From Paraburkholderia lycopersici (GTDB lineage: Bacteria > Pseudomonadota > Gammaproteobacteria > Burkholderiales > Burkholderiaceae), in NCBI RefSeq assembly GCF_900096975.1, contig NZ_FMYQ01000019.1, forward strand, positions 62,001-126,000: DNA of 64,000 nucleotides. The letters run 5' to 3'. The position numbers and the translations under genes are program-made. Under the pieces are notes generated by a model, which had not been told where the DNA came from, searched no databases, and worked only from the letters and a program-made list of their open reading frames with translations. This document shows, one piece after another, positions 43,509-51,572 of the stretch (its first letter is position 1; every line of letters begins with the position of its first letter).

Positions 43509-44474
43509 ATGAAGCACAAAATCGTTGCCTACAAGGCCTTGCCCGCCGACGTCGCCGACTACCTGCGCGAGCACGCCGAAGTCGTGACCGTCGACGCAGA
43601 CGAGCCGGGCGCGCTTGGCGCCGCGCTCAAAAATGCCGACGGCGCGATCGGCGCAAGCGTGAAGATCACGCCAGCGATGCTGGACGGCTCGCGCGTGAAG
43701 GCGCTCTCGACGATCTCGGTCGGCTACGACCAGTTCGACGTGCCCGATCTCACGAAGCGCGGCATCGTGCTCGCGCACACGCCCGACGTGTTGACCGAAT
43801 CGACGGCCGACACCGTGTTTTCGCTCATTCTCGCGAGCGCCCGCCGCGTGGTCGAACTCGCCGACTGGGTCAAGGCGGGCCACTGGAAGGCCAGCATCGG
43901 GCCCGCGCAATATGGCGTGGACGTGCAGGGCAAGACGCTCGGCATCGTGGGGCTCGGGCGCATCGGCGGCGCGGTCGCGCGGCGCGCGGCGCTCGGTTTC
44001 AACATGAAGGTGCTCTACACGAATCGCAGTCCGAACGAAACGGCCGAGCGCGAGTACGGCGCGCGCCGCGTCGCGCTCGACGACCTGCTCTCCGGCTCCG
44101 ACTTCGTGTGCCTGCAGGTGCCGCTCACCGAGGCCACGCGCCACCTGATCGGCGCCGAACAACTGCGCAAGATGAAGAAGAGCGCGATTCTCATCAACGC
44201 TTCGCGCGGCGCGACCGTCGACGAGCAGGCGCTGATCGCGGCGCTCGAAGCGGGCACGATCCACGGCGCGGGACTCGACGTGTTCGAGCGCGAGCCGGTC
44301 GATTCCGCTTCTCCGCTCCTGCGCATGCCGAACGTGGTGGCGCTGCCGCACATCGGTTCGGCCACGCACGAGACGCGTCATGCCATGGCGCGCTGCGCGG
44401 CGGAGAATCTCGTCGCGGCGCTCGCGGGCACGCTCGACGTGAACGTCGTCAACCGCGAGGTGCTCGCGCGATGA
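43509..44474 (+). CDS. kguD: 2-keto-6-phosphogluconate / 2-ketogluconate reductase (GhrB-like)
   Basis: D-2-hydroxyacid dehydrogenase of 321 residues. The NAD(P) fold GIVGLGRIGGAVARR is followed by NRSPNE, where Arg after the second strand suggests NADPH use. The catalytic Arg (NASRGATVDEQAL), Glu (DVFEREP) and His (LPHIGSATHE) are all present. In the 2-ketogluconate pathway it turns 2-keto-6-phosphogluconate into 6-phosphogluconate; GhrB-type enzymes also reduce glyoxylate and hydroxypyruvate. The stop overlaps the regulator start in ATGA, so the two are coupled. Confidence 0.86.
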   Translation: MKHKIVAYKALPADVADYLREHAEVVTVDADEPGALGAALKNADGAIGASVKITPAMLDGSRVKALSTISVGYDQFDVPDLTKRGIVLAHTPDVLTESTADTVFSLILASARRVVELADWVKAGHWKASIGPAQYGVDVQGKTLGIVGLGRIGGAVARRAALGFNMKVLYTNRSPNETAEREYGARRVALDDLLSGSDFVCLQVPLTEATRHLIGAEQLRKMKKSAILINASRGATVDEQALIAALEAGTIHGAGLDVFEREPVDSASPLLRMPNVVALPHIGSATHETRHAMARCAAENLVAALAGTLDVNVVNREVLAR

Positions 44475-45562
44475 GCATGGCACCGGGCAGCACGGACAGC
44501 GCGGAAAACGGCGGAGGCGGTCCCACCTTGGCCCGCGCGCCGCGGCGCGCGACGATCAGCGACGTGGCGCGCGAGGCGGGCACCGGCAAGACGAGCATTT
44601 CGCGCTATCTGAACGGCGAACTGGGGGTGCTCTCGCCCGATCTGCGCGCGCGTATCGAGGCGGCGATCGAGCGGCTCGACTATCGCCCCAACCAGATGGC
44701 GCGCGGACTCAAGCGCGGGCGCAACCGCCTGCTCGGCCTTTTGCTCGCGGACCTCGCCAATCCCTATTCGGTGGAAGTGCTGCAGGGCGTGGAGGCCGCG
44801 TGCCATGCGCTCGGCTACATGCCGCTCATCTGCCATGCGGCGAACGAAGTCGAAATGGAGCGGCGATACCTGCAACTGCTCACCACGTATCGCGTGGAGG
44901 GCGTGATCGTCAACGCGCTCGGCGTGCGCGAATCGATGTTGAAGCCCGTGGGCAGCGGCGGCATTCCCGCCGTGCTGATCGACCGCACCGTCGACGGGCT
45001 CGAAGCCGACGTAGTCGGCCTCGACAATCCGGCGGCCGTGCGCCTCGGGACGGAGCATCTGCTCGCGCGAGGCTACGACGACATCGTGTTCGTCGTGCAG
45101 CCGTTCGAGCACGTGAGCTCGCGGCGCGAGCGCGAGGCGGCGTTTCGCGCATCGATGCAGGCGACGAAGGGGGCGGCGTGCGGCATGACGCAGGTGCTCG
45201 ACCTGCACGACGACGCGGCCGCCGAGGCCGCGCTCGCGGCGCTCGATGCGCACGTGGCCCGTGCCGCCGCACGCGGGGCGCGCTGCGCGCTCTTCGCCGC
45301 GAACGCGCCGGTGGCGCTGCGGCTCGCGCTGCATCTGAAGTCGGCGCTCGGTGCGCAGTGGCAGCAGCGCGTGGCGCTGATCGCCATCGACGACCCCGAG
45401 TGGGCCGAGCTTGCGGGCATCACCACGATACGCCAGCCGACGCGCGAAATCGGCTATCGCGCGGTGGAGTTTCTGCACGAGCGCATCGAGGGCGCGGCGC
45501 CGGCCGCGCGCGCGGCGGCGTTCGAGGGCGAACTGGTGGCGCGGGCGTCGACGCTGGGATGA
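44471..45562 (+). CDS. ptxS: LacI family regulator, PtxS-like
   Basis: Repressor of 363 residues. The LacI helix-turn-helix lies at about residues 27-50 (ATISDVAREAGTGKTSISRYLNG) after a disordered N-terminal extension, followed by the hinge YRPNQMARGLKRGR. The periplasmic-binding-like ligand domain begins LLGLLLADLANPYSVEVLQGVE. Position at the end of kguEKTD and the PtxS-like palindrome before the operon point to 2-ketogluconate-responsive control. In Pseudomonas, PtxS releases its operator when 2-ketogluconate binds. Here the repressor is co-transcribed, giving autoregulation. Confidence 0.87.
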   Translation: MSMAPGSTDSAENGGGGPTLARAPRRATISDVAREAGTGKTSISRYLNGELGVLSPDLRARIEAAIERLDYRPNQMARGLKRGRNRLLGLLLADLANPYSVEVLQGVEAACHALGYMPLICHAANEVEMERRYLQLLTTYRVEGVIVNALGVRESMLKPVGSGGIPAVLIDRTVDGLEADVVGLDNPAAVRLGTEHLLARGYDDIVFVVQPFEHVSSRREREAAFRASMQATKGAACGMTQVLDLHDDAAAEAALAALDAHVARAAARGARCALFAANAPVALRLALHLKSALGAQWQQRVALIAIDDPEWAELAGITTIRQPTREIGYRAVEFLHERIEGAAPAARAAAFEGELVARASTLG

Positions 45563-45708
45563 ATGCCGCGCCTTCCCGTGCATGGGGCGCGGGCTGACGG
45601 CGCTTTGCGCGCGTGGACGCACGGCCGGGGCTGCGCGCCGCCCCCGATATCTGCGATGATTCGGGCTGCGGCGCGCGTCCACGCGCGTCGACCGTCACAA
45701 GGAAGCCC

Positions 45709-46518
45709 ATGTCCGTAGCCCCGATCACGCTCGTTTGCCTCTCGCTCGCGACGCTGTTCGTCGCCGCTTTGCCCGTGTCGCTCTATCGCCGCCTGCGCGT
45801 GCCGTTTGCACTCGACTGGCGCGATACGATCGCGGGCGTCGCCGTCTTCGCATTCTTCGCGACCGTGCTCGAGCGCGCGCTCAACGACTACGTGCTCCAC
45901 GGCAACGCCGCGGCCGCGCGGGTGATGGCGAATCCGGCATTCTTCGTGCTGTACGGCGCGCTCGCTGCGGGCGTCTGCGAGGAGGTCGGGCGCTACATCG
46001 CCTTGCGGCTCATCGAGCGCCGCGGCGCCCGCAAGCCCACTGCCCCCGCGGACGGCGCGGCGCTCGGCTACGGCATCGGGCATGCGGGCGCGGAGGCGTG
46101 GTTCGTCGGCGTGCTCGTGCAACTGCAATGGATCGTGTTCGCGGTGCTCGCGAACCGCGGCGATCTCGACGAGCATCTGTCCAATCTCACGCTGGATTCG
46201 GTGTTGCGCGTGCATCTGATACTCGCGAGCCTCTCGCCGCTTTTCGCGGGCGTGTTCGCGATCGAGCGCACGGCGGCGTTCGTGTTTCAGATCGCTTTCT
46301 CGGTGCTGATGTGGCGCGGCGTGCGGGCGGGATGGACGGGTATTTTGCCGCTCGCAATCGTGGTGCACGCGCTCATCGACGTGCCCGCCGCGATGTATCA
46401 GGCCGGTCTCGCGCCGCTCGCGGCGGTGGACGGTTTCTATGCGGTGGCGGCCGTCGTGGTCGCAATCGTGCTTTTCAGGACGTGCCGCCGCGAGCGGCGC
46501 GGCGTGAGCGTGGCTTGA
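45709..46518 (+). CDS. YhfC family intramembrane protease-like protein
   Basis: Membrane protein of 269 residues with seven to eight predicted helices. AAGVCEEVGRYIALRL and the following YGIGHAGAEAWF carry the paired Glu/Glu and His motifs of the YhfC family, related to CAAX-type (glutamic) intramembrane proteases. A later LAIVVHALIDVPAA has the third conserved His. AAGGAAG lies just before the ATG. It would act within the inner membrane; its target is unknown. It is separate from the kgu operon, with a 145-base gap. Confidence 0.82.
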   Translation: MSVAPITLVCLSLATLFVAALPVSLYRRLRVPFALDWRDTIAGVAVFAFFATVLERALNDYVLHGNAAAARVMANPAFFVLYGALAAGVCEEVGRYIALRLIERRGARKPTAPADGAALGYGIGHAGAEAWFVGVLVQLQWIVFAVLANRGDLDEHLSNLTLDSVLRVHLILASLSPLFAGVFAIERTAAFVFQIAFSVLMWRGVRAGWTGILPLAIVVHALIDVPAAMYQAGLAPLAAVDGFYAVAAVVVAIVLFRTCRRERRGVSVA

Positions 46519-46552
46519 GCACGCGCGTTTCATCACTCTTTTTCTGGCGTCA

Positions 46553-46918
46553 ATGGAAGCCTATCTGTTTGAATGTGCGAGCCCCGAGTTCGACGAACTC
46601 GCCCGCGTGATCGCCGACATCTTTCCCGAGCAGACGCGCTTCGCCGAAGAACCCGGCGAGAACGGCGTGCCGCAACTGGTGGTGCACTGGGTCGCGATGC
46701 GCTTCGGCGCGAAGGCGCGCCGCATGGCGCTCACGATCGCGCTCGCGCCGGCCGCGCTCGCGCGCTATCGCGCGCTGCCGCCGCGGTTGCGCGGCCGCAG
46801 CTTCGCGGTGTTGCGGGCCTACGTGGAGGCGACGATCGAATCGCTCGAGGAACAGCACGCGAAGGGCGAAGACGTGCCGCGCGACGTGACGATCGCGCTC
46901 GACGAAGAATTTGCTTGA
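46553..46918 (+). CDS. Uncharacterised small protein, 121 residues
   Basis: Soluble acidic protein that I do not recognise with certainty; it may belong to the Burkholderiales family DUF3022. It begins MEAYLFECASPEFDELARVIADIF, contains an Arg-rich middle (MRFGAKARRMALTI) and a helix SFAVLRAYVEATIESLEEQHAKGE near the end. It has no signal peptide, membrane segment or known catalytic motif. No Shine-Dalgarno is seen, but it starts only 34 bases after the YhfC gene, so it may be read from the same transcript. Confidence 0.65.
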   Translation: MEAYLFECASPEFDELARVIADIFPEQTRFAEEPGENGVPQLVVHWVAMRFGAKARRMALTIALAPAALARYRALPPRLRGRSFAVLRAYVEATIESLEEQHAKGEDVPRDVTIALDEEFA

Positions 46919-46970
46919 TTTGCGTAATGCGATGAACGGACTGTCGCGTGTCTGACGCCCGCTTCGAGGC

Positions 46971-47405
46971 TCAGTCGGCGAGCCGATAGACCTTGGCGAA
47001 ACGCGCGGCCTGCACGACGCCGTAGTCGCCGGGCGCATATTGCATGACCCAGTCGCCGGACACGCCGCTCAGGCGGTCGCCGCCAGCCGAGCGCACGAGC
47101 GTGAACGGTTCGTCCATGCGCTTTGCGAGCACCACGACCTGGCGGTTGCGATAAGCGCCTGCCTCGCCGTGGGCGAGGGCGGCACTGGCCGGCAGGTACT
47201 TCGCGTCGAAGCGATCGCGCGAGACCACCCAGCGATCGCCGGTCGAGCCCGTGACGATCGCGTCGCCTTGCGCGTAGCGGTTGGGGCCTTCCAGGCTCAT
47301 CAGCTCGCCGGCTTGCGCCGCGAACTCGACGCTCACGGTTTCGTCCTTGACGACGCGCTGCGCAGCGGGATCGACGCGCAGGTCGAGTTGGGTCAATTCA
47401 ATCAT
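46971..47405 (-). CDS. PGDYG domain protein
   Basis: Protein of 144 residues containing the motif PGDYGVVQ near residue 124, after which the PGDYG family is named, together with GDRWVVSRDRFDAKYLP and ANRYAQGD-like text (GPNRYAQGDAIVTG). It lacks a signal peptide and is mostly beta in prediction. The frame is open further upstream, but the ATG at 47405 (MIELTQLDLRVDPAAQ) gives the natural length. Function unknown; the domain is typical of beta-proteobacteria. A 12-bp perfect hairpin lies about 50 bases upstream of the start. Confidence 0.8.
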   Translation of the reverse strand: MIELTQLDLRVDPAAQRVVKDETVSVEFAAQAGELMSLEGPNRYAQGDAIVTGSTGDRWVVSRDRFDAKYLPASAALAHGEAGAYRNRQVVVLAKRMDEPFTLVRSAGGDRLSGVSGDWVMQYAPGDYGVVQAARFAKVYRLAD

Positions 47406-47452
47406 GGTGGCGGCAGCGGACCTGCCTCGCAAAAGTCGTGTTTCCAATGTAA

Positions 47453-47482
47453 CGACGGCCGGGCGTGAGTGCCCGGCCGTCG
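47453..47482. repeat. 12-bp perfect GC-rich hairpin
   Basis: CGACGGCCGGGC and GCCCGGCCGTCG pair perfectly across GTGAGT. It lies between two minus-strand genes, 84 bases after the Spy-like gene. No T tract follows on either strand, so it may act as a strong pause or mRNA-end structure rather than a typical terminator. Confidence 0.55.
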
Positions 47483-47565
47483 CGCGGTCCGCAAGGGTAC
47501 CCTGGATCGGGCCGCCGCGCACACATGGCAGTGCGGCGCGCGACTCGATCGACGGGTGTCGCGCC

Positions 47566-48120
47566 TTACTGCGCGGCCGGCGTGCTGGCCGGCGCGGCGT
47601 CGCTCGCAGCAGCGCCCGCGGACGGCTTCGCCTTGCCCTTGTGCTTCTTCGGATGCGCCGGCTTGCCCGCAGGCCCATGCTCGTGGCCATGGCGGAAGGT
47701 CTGGTCGGCGAGCGCCTTCTGTTCGGGCGAGAAGCTGTTGTAGAGCGGCTCGAACGCCGTGACGAGCTTCTGCATGTCGTCGGCATGCGCCTGCGAAATT
47801 TGCGCGTACTGCTTCATGTCGTCGAGCGCGTTGCGCGTGTTCTCGCTTTCGAGGCGCTGCTTGTAGAGATCGGCCATGGTCTGGCCGTTGCCGCGCATGA
47901 CGTCGGCGAAAGTCTTCCACTGCGCTTCTTGCTCCGACGTGATCTTGAGCTGCGTATGCAGCCACGTGATGCGCTCCTCGACACGCTGCTGATGCTGCGC
48001 GGCGCGCACGTCGGCGCCTGACGCAGCTGTGGCCGCGGCGGTGGCGGCCGGCGCGGCGGTTTGCGCGAACGCGCCGCTCATCGAGAGCGTGACGGCAAGG
48101 ATGGCGATGGCTTTCTTCAT
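47566..48120 (-). CDS. Spy/CpxP family periplasmic chaperone-like protein
   Basis: Periplasmic protein of 184 residues. A Sec signal peptide covers residues 1-19 (MKKAIAILAVTLSMSGAFA). Helical segments RVEERITWLHTQLKITSEQEAQWKTFADVMR and LVTAFEPLYNSFSPEQKALADQTF carry two LTxxQ-like repeats (LKITSEQEAQW and YNSFSPEQKAL) of the Spy/CpxP family. The tail is Lys/His/Ala/Pro-rich and probably disordered. GAGGAG lies before the ATG. It probably helps folding in the periplasm or responds to envelope stress. No cpx-like two-component genes are near. Confidence 0.85.
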   Translation of the reverse strand: MKKAIAILAVTLSMSGAFAQTAAPAATAAATAASGADVRAAQHQQRVEERITWLHTQLKITSEQEAQWKTFADVMRGNGQTMADLYKQRLESENTRNALDDMKQYAQISQAHADDMQKLVTAFEPLYNSFSPEQKALADQTFRHGHEHGPAGKPAHPKKHKGKAKPSAGAAASDAAPASTPAAQ

Positions 48121-48359
48121 TGTGACTCCTCGAATCGTTGCGTAGCGGGTAGCACGGCCAGAACGGCTGCAACCGTTATTAGTACCACGTTATCGCGTCA
48201 CGAAGCCCGCGCTGCGACACTTGCTTACAAACGAAACGCGTGGAAATACCCGTCGGGCATCGGTCGCGCCGCAAGCCAGCCGCCTGCGCGTGCGCCCCGG
48301 CGCTCCGTGCCGCGCGCGATAATGGCGGCGTCCCAACCCGCCATGACGATACCCGCCCG

Positions 48360-48824
48360 ATGAGACCGCCGCGCCTCGATCAACTCGACGACCTCGACCG
48401 CAGCCTCGTCGCGCTGCTGCAGGAAAACGCCCGCGAGAGCGTCGCGAATCTCGCGCGAAGGCTGGGCGTTGCGCGCACCACGGTGCTCGCGCGCATCGCG
48501 CGCCTCGAGCGCACACAGGTGATCGCCGGCTACGGCGTGCGGCTCGGGCAGGACGTGCTCGATGCGAGCCTGCAGGCGTGGGTCGGCCTCATCATCGCGC
48601 CGCGCCACGGGCCTGATGTGCAAAAGCGCCTCGGCAAGATGCCAGAAGTGCAGTTGCTATGCGCGGTGAGCGGCGAGTACGACTACGTTGCCTGGCTGCG
48701 CGCCGATTCGCCCGATCGCCTCAACGACCTGCTCGACCAGATCGGCGGCATACCGGGCGTTGAGCGCACGACCACGTCCATCGTGCTCGCGCGCAAGGTC
48801 GATCGCGGCTCGGTGGCGGGCTGA
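48360..48824 (+). CDS. Lrp/AsnC family regulator
   Basis: Regulator of 154 residues. The helix-turn-helix lies at about residues 25-50 (ESVANLARRLGVARTTVLARIARLE), followed by the RAM effector domain (DASLQAWVGLIIAPRHG, LCAVSGEYDYVAWLRADSPDRLNDLLDQI). Lrp/AsnC proteins respond to amino acids. It lies just upstream of a saccharopine-dehydrogenase-like gene with a repeated operator-like region in between, so control of that amino-acid gene is likely. The ATG at 48360 gives the usual length. Confidence 0.9.
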   Translation: MRPPRLDQLDDLDRSLVALLQENARESVANLARRLGVARTTVLARIARLERTQVIAGYGVRLGQDVLDASLQAWVGLIIAPRHGPDVQKRLGKMPEVQLLCAVSGEYDYVAWLRADSPDRLNDLLDQIGGIPGVERTTTSIVLARKVDRGSVAG

Positions 48825-48882
48825 ACGCGGCCGAACCTGGCCGAATGCCGGGCCGGATTTCATAGAAATCGGGCGCTCTCGA

Positions 48883-48928
48883 CATTTCGACGAAATCCAT
48901 GGTCGAAATGACGAAATCCTTGGTCGAA
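48883..48928. promoter_or_regulatory. Repeated operator before the saccharopine-dehydrogenase-like gene
   Basis: CATTTCGAC and GTCGAAATG form a perfect 9-bp inverted repeat with a 10-base spacer (48883-48910). Overlapping it, GACGAAATCCATGGTCGAA (48889-48907) recurs with one change at 48910-48928, a period of 21 bases or two helical turns. TATGAT at 48946-48951 may be the -10. The layout suits cooperative binding of an Lrp-type oligomer. Confidence 0.7.
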
Positions 48929-49029
48929 GCGCATCATTTTGTGTCTATGATCCGGTTTTGCCTCTCCCTAGACTGTGCTTGAGCGGGCTCTGCCCATCCG
49001 CCGGCATAGAAAACCAAAGGAGATGACAA

Positions 49030-50133
49030 ATGAAAGTTGCGATTGCAGGCGCCGGTTTGATCGGCCACACCATTGCCCACATGCTGCGTGAAAGCGGCGA
49101 CTACGAAGTGGCAGCATTCGACCGCGATGCGAAGGCACTGGAGCCGCTCGCGGCGCAGGGCATTCCGACCGCGCGCGTCGATTCCGGCGACGCCGCCGCG
49201 CTGCGCGGCGCGCTCGACGGCTATGACGTGCTCGTCAACGCGCTGCCGTATTACCTGGCGGTGAATGTCGCTTCGGCGGCGAAGGGCGCGGGCGTCCATT
49301 ACTTCGACCTCACCGAGGACGTACGCGCCACCCACGCGATCCGCGCACTGGCCGAGGGCGCCGATCACGCGTTCATGCCGCAATGCGGCCTCGCGCCCGG
49401 CTTCATCGGCATCGCCGCGCATGCGCTCGCGAGCCGTTTCACGGAAATCCGCGACGTCAAGATGCGTGTGGGCGCGCTGCCGCAATTCCCCACCAATGCG
49501 CTCAAGTACAACCTCACGTGGAGCGTGGACGGTCTCATCAACGAGTATTGCCAGCCGTGCGAGGCGATTCGCGAGGGCCGCACGCAGTGGGTGCAGCCGC
49601 TCGAAGGCCTCGAGCATTTTTCGCTCGACGGCGTCGAGTACGAGGCCTTCAATACGTCGGGCGGTCTGGGCACGCTGTGCGAGACGCTCTCGGGGAAAGT
49701 GGAGTCGCTCGATTACAAGTCGGTGCGCTATCCCGGCCATCGCGCGCTCATGCAGTTCCTGCTCGAAGACCTGCGTCTGTCCAGCGACCGCGACACGCTC
49801 AAGTCCATCATGCGCCGTTCGGTGCCGGCCACCGAGCAGGACGTCGTGCTCATTTTCATGACCGTCACCGGCATGCGTAACGGCCAGCTCGTACAGGAAG
49901 TGTTCACGCGCAAGATCTTCGCGAAGACGGTGTGCGGCGTGCCCATGAGCGCGATCCAGATCACCACTGCGGGCGCGATGTGCGCGGTGCTCGATCTGTT
50001 CCGCGAGAAGCATCTGCCGCAAGCCGGATTCGTGCGCCAGGAGCAGGTGCAGCTCCAGCAGTTCCTCGCGAACCGCTTCGGCCAGGTGTACGAAGGCGCG
50101 ACGCTCGACAGCCGCGCGAAGGTCCCTGCCTGA
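49030..50133 (+). CDS. Saccharopine dehydrogenase family oxidoreductase
   Basis: NAD(P)-dependent enzyme of 367 residues. The Rossmann fold AIAGAGLIGHTIAHML opens the protein, followed by DYEVAAFDRDAKALEPL. HYFDLTEDVRATHAI and MPQCGLAPGFIGIAAHALA are hallmarks of the saccharopine/lysine dehydrogenase branch, which includes lysine 6-dehydrogenase. GGAGATGAC lies just before the ATG. With the Lrp regulator upstream, a role in lysine or another amino acid's catabolism is likely. The exact reaction is not settled by sequence. Confidence 0.87.
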   Translation: MKVAIAGAGLIGHTIAHMLRESGDYEVAAFDRDAKALEPLAAQGIPTARVDSGDAAALRGALDGYDVLVNALPYYLAVNVASAAKGAGVHYFDLTEDVRATHAIRALAEGADHAFMPQCGLAPGFIGIAAHALASRFTEIRDVKMRVGALPQFPTNALKYNLTWSVDGLINEYCQPCEAIREGRTQWVQPLEGLEHFSLDGVEYEAFNTSGGLGTLCETLSGKVESLDYKSVRYPGHRALMQFLLEDLRLSSDRDTLKSIMRRSVPATEQDVVLIFMTVTGMRNGQLVQEVFTRKIFAKTVCGVPMSAIQITTAGAMCAVLDLFREKHLPQAGFVRQEQVQLQQFLANRFGQVYEGATLDSRAKVPA

Positions 50134-50137
50134 GCGT

Positions 50138-50740
50138 TCACGCCGCCGAAGCCGGCTTGCCCGCCGCCACGATGCGTTGCAGCAGGGCGGCGTAGTCGGC
50201 CTCGGCGGGCGCGGTGTTGTCGAACAGGATGAGGCCTTCGAGCTGCGCGCCCGAAGGCATGAAGCGCCGCTGCCGGTATTCGTCCCAATGAGCGAGCTTG
50301 TAGGCGTCGATGGGGTGCGCGCGCGCGACGATGCGCGCGTGCGCCGTTTCCTCGCTCGTATGCACCCAGACCACGCTGAGCGCCACTTCGGGCCCCACGC
50401 CGAGCCAGGCGCGATCGAACAGCTTGCGATCGCGCACCTCGCGCGAAAGCGGGCCGACCACGAGCGCGCTCACGCCGAGCTCGAGATTCTCGCGCGCGGT
50501 GTCGATGAGCCCCTGGTACTCGGGGTCGCGCAGATGCCGCAGGAACAGCGGGCTGTCGCGGTCGTTCGGGTCCTGCGTGAGCGCCCCCATCGCCGCCGCG
50601 CTATAGCGGCCGTAAAGCGTGTCCTTGTCCAGCAGGCAGAATGGTTCGCCGGTCGCGTGCGCGAGCGGGGTGAAGAGCCGTTTGGCCAGCGACGTCTTGC
50701 CGGTACCGGCGTGGCCGCAGAAAAACACCAGATGCGTCAC
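50138..50740 (-). CDS. P-loop ATPase/kinase-like protein
   Basis: Soluble protein of 200 residues with Walker A GHAGTGKT at about residues 9-16. It resembles the AAA_33 / zeta-toxin-like nucleotide kinase group: LLDKDTLYGRYSAA holds the acidic DKD that usually positions the substrate, SALVVGPLSREVRDRKLFD follows, and VWVHTSEETAHARIVARAHPIDAYKL looks like an Arg lid. The start is GTG. Its stop is 4 bases from that of the saccharopine-type gene on the other strand. The substrate is unknown; a small-molecule kinase is more likely than a toxin because no antitoxin is near. Confidence 0.78.
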   Translation of the reverse strand: MTHLVFFCGHAGTGKTSLAKRLFTPLAHATGEPFCLLDKDTLYGRYSAAAMGALTQDPNDRDSPLFLRHLRDPEYQGLIDTARENLELGVSALVVGPLSREVRDRKLFDRAWLGVGPEVALSVVWVHTSEETAHARIVARAHPIDAYKLAHWDEYRQRRFMPSGAQLEGLILFDNTAPAEADYAALLQRIVAAGKPASAA

Positions 50741-50942
50741 GGGCGGCGAGCCTCGCCGTCGCTACGCAGACCCTGCGGGAAGTGCCGCATCGCCGTCGTC
50801 TCCTCTTCGTGATGGTTACGCGCGCTGCCGCGCATTGCGCAAAGCATATAACATCGATCATCGTATGGCGCCCCTGTCTCCGCCGCGGGCGCGAACGGGC
50901 TCGAGGCCCGGAACGACGCGAAACAACGAGGGGAAAGCGCTC

Positions 50943-51371
50943 ATGCCATTGCGCATGTTGACTGCGTGCATCGCCGCCATCGCCGCGGCGCTCGCGCTCG
51001 GCGGCTGCGCCGAGGAAGCCGCGCAGCCGGTGGCGTTCAAGACCGTGCCGGCGGAGCGCATCCTGAGGCCGGGCTATACGGAGCCGGGCGAGGGCCTCGT
51101 CGCGGTGGACGTGCGCCGCGAGCGAACGCGCAACGTCATCGTCAAATTTCGCGACGCGCCGGTCTACCTCGATGGCGAGCCGGTCACCGATCTCATGGAC
51201 GGCGAGCACGTCACGTTCTATCTCAAGCCCGGCCTGCACCGCATCGGCGTGACGACACAGTTCGATCCCGTGGTGGAGCTTCGCTTCCTCGTAGACCCGC
51301 GCTACACGAACCGCGCGAGCGTCACCTTCGACAAGGATCATCGCATCGGCATCCGCCGCGTCGCGCAGTAG
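50943..51371 (+). CDS. Small lipoprotein of unknown function
   Basis: Lipoprotein of 142 residues. A signal peptide with lipobox LGGC ends at about residue 22. The mature domain (EPGEGLVAVDVRRERTRNVIVKFRDAPVYLDGEPVTDLMDGEHVTFYLKPGLHRIGV) is all-beta in appearance, like small sandwich domains that present a loop DGE. I do not recognise a named family. A TATAAC -10-like sequence lies at 50847-50852. It precedes corA by 200 bases on the same strand. Confidence 0.72.
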   Translation: MPLRMLTACIAAIAAALALGGCAEEAAQPVAFKTVPAERILRPGYTEPGEGLVAVDVRRERTRNVIVKFRDAPVYLDGEPVTDLMDGEHVTFYLKPGLHRIGVTTQFDPVVELRFLVDPRYTNRASVTFDKDHRIGIRRVAQ

Positions 51372-51572
51372 GCCGCCACGCGCTTGCGGCCGGCATGGCC
51401 GGTGCGTGCGCGCCGGTCCGGCAGGCGGGGCGCAATCGAACCGGAGGCAAACCGTAAGCGAATCCCACGGCAACCTCACCCGACGACGCTCGCGAACGGA
51501 ACGCCTTAAACTTGGCAACCGGTGCAACTCGAAGCGGCGCGGGCGCGACCCGCCGCCGGAAAGAAAGGAAAC

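Noticed and set aside
50138..50740. Zeta-toxin of a toxin-antitoxin pair
   Set aside because: The P-loop fold is similar, but no small antitoxin gene is adjacent and the neighbouring genes are metabolic.
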